Assembly (NCBI GenBank): GCA_035544955.1
Contig: DASZZN010000005.1
Coordinates: 107,322-171,321, forward strand
Length of the DNA stretch: 64,000 nt
Origin: Candidatus Dormiibacterota bacterium
GTDB taxonomy: Bacteria > Chloroflexota > Dormibacteria > CF-121
Direction of reading: 5' to 3'
The translations under genes and the position numbers were made by a program. Below are positions 63,598-64,000 of the stretch, piece after piece (the stretch's first letter is position 1; each line of letters starts with the position of its first letter). A model generated the notes under the pieces. That model was not told the origin of the DNA, made no database searches, and worked only from the letters and a program-made list of their open reading frames with translations.

Positions 63598-64000
63598 ATG
63601 GGAGGTCGTGCGCAAGGCGGTGCGGCGGAGGAAGGACCGACGGCCCTGACCGTTCGCATTGCGAGCTCGGCCGATGCCGAGGCGGTCGGTCAGCTCCTGC
63701 ACGATTTCAACAGCGAATTCGGAGAGCCGACACCGGGGCCGGACCGGCTGGCCGAACGGATCCGTCGCCTGCTGGCCGTCGGCGACACGATCATCTTGCT
63801 CGAAGGGACGGGGCCGGACGGCGTCGCGGTGCTGCGCTTCCGGGCGGCGATCTGGAGCGACGCTCCTGAGTGCTATCTCGCCGAGCTGTACGTCGTGCCG
63901 CAGAGCCGGGGGCGCGGGCTGGGCCGGTCCCTGATGGAAGCCGCAATCGAAGCCGCCCGCGCCCGCGGCGCGGATCACATGGACCTTGGCACGAGCGAGG
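63598..64000 (+). CDS. GNAT-family acetyltransferase, cut by window edge
   Basis: An open frame from ATG 63598 to the right edge (134 codons visible). TAGAAC lies 6 nt before the ATG and no Shine-Dalgarno site is present. The acetyl-CoA-binding motif A is seen as LYVVPQSRGRGLGRSLMEAA, with AEAVGQLLHDFNSEFGEPTP upstream. The substrate is unknown. Confidence 0.85.
   Translation, partial: MGGRAQGGAAEEGPTALTVRIASSADAEAVGQLLHDFNSEFGEPTPGPDRLAERIRRLLAVGDTIILLEGTGPDGVAVLRFRAAIWSDAPECYLAELYVVPQSRGRGLGRSLMEAAIEAARARGADHMDLGTSE

Overview
The window is high-GC bacterial chromosome with short intergenic gaps and frequent strand switches. Several signs point to an uncultured soil-type Chloroflexota/Dormibacterota-like organism: F420-dependent enzyme families (LLM class, PPOX class), a maleylpyruvate-isomerase (MDMPI) family protein, a LigD-type NHEJ polymerase, three NarX/LiaS-like kinases of one lineage-specific type, and many genes without a Shine-Dalgarno sequence but with a -10-like hexamer 6-9 nt before the start codon. 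This placement is inference; no rRNA gene is present.

Layout. 1-4.7 kb: two related sensor histidine kinases (the first cut by the window edge) around a pair of small PPOX-fold/hypothetical genes. 4.7-18 kb: a carbohydrate region with a glycogen-debranching-type glucosidase, two complete binding-protein/permease/permease sugar importers facing each other (neither with its own ATPase), a secreted six-hairpin glycosidase-like protein, a GH130 phosphorylase-like protein and a Gfo/Idh/MocA oxidoreductase. 18-28 kb: methyltransferase, small membrane and zinc-ribbon proteins, a hotdog-like protein, a third kinase, the primary sigma factor rpoD and a receiver-PAS-GGDEF-EAL protein. 28-34 kb: a winged-helix AlkZ-like protein, a tiny Q/P/G-rich protein, a rubredoxin-MBL protein, ilvA, and a decayed integrated element between two tRNA-Cys 3'-half repeats. 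34-45 kb: Ca2+/Na+ antiporter, a structured leader with a mini-ORF ahead of clpC-clpX, an LLM oxidoreductase and a heterodimeric ABC exporter. 45-48 kb: a tandem-repeat secreted protein, histidine phosphatase (with a decayed fragment of a paralogue), a cNMP-binding protein and a broken class III cyclase. 48-58.5 kb: a very unusual LuxR-TM-propeller-solute-binding fusion, a cell-wall cluster (L,D-transpeptidase; C39 peptidase and FemAB-type transferase), an ECF sigma factor with a candidate anti-sigma partner, crotonase and membrane proteins. 58.5-64 kb: MDMPI protein, Kelch lipoprotein, LigD polymerase, a putative selenoprotein, a frameshifted F420 PPOX gene, a sugar epimerase and a GNAT gene cut by the edge.

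The most striking observation is at 61215-61970. A two-domain protein disulfide oxidoreductase has an in-frame UGA exactly where the first cysteine of its C-terminal CPYC active site should be, followed by a stem-loop with the geometry of a bacterial SECIS element. It is read here as one selenocysteine-containing gene (UPYC), not as two ORFs. Other points worth a second look are divergent gene pairs whose two -10 elements overlap, a GC-rich repeat family that lies partly inside coding sequence, a duplicated 5' region ahead of two cell-wall genes, two proteins whose conserved or hydrophobic N-terminus lies upstream of any ATG/GTG/TTG, and two candidate structured RNAs.
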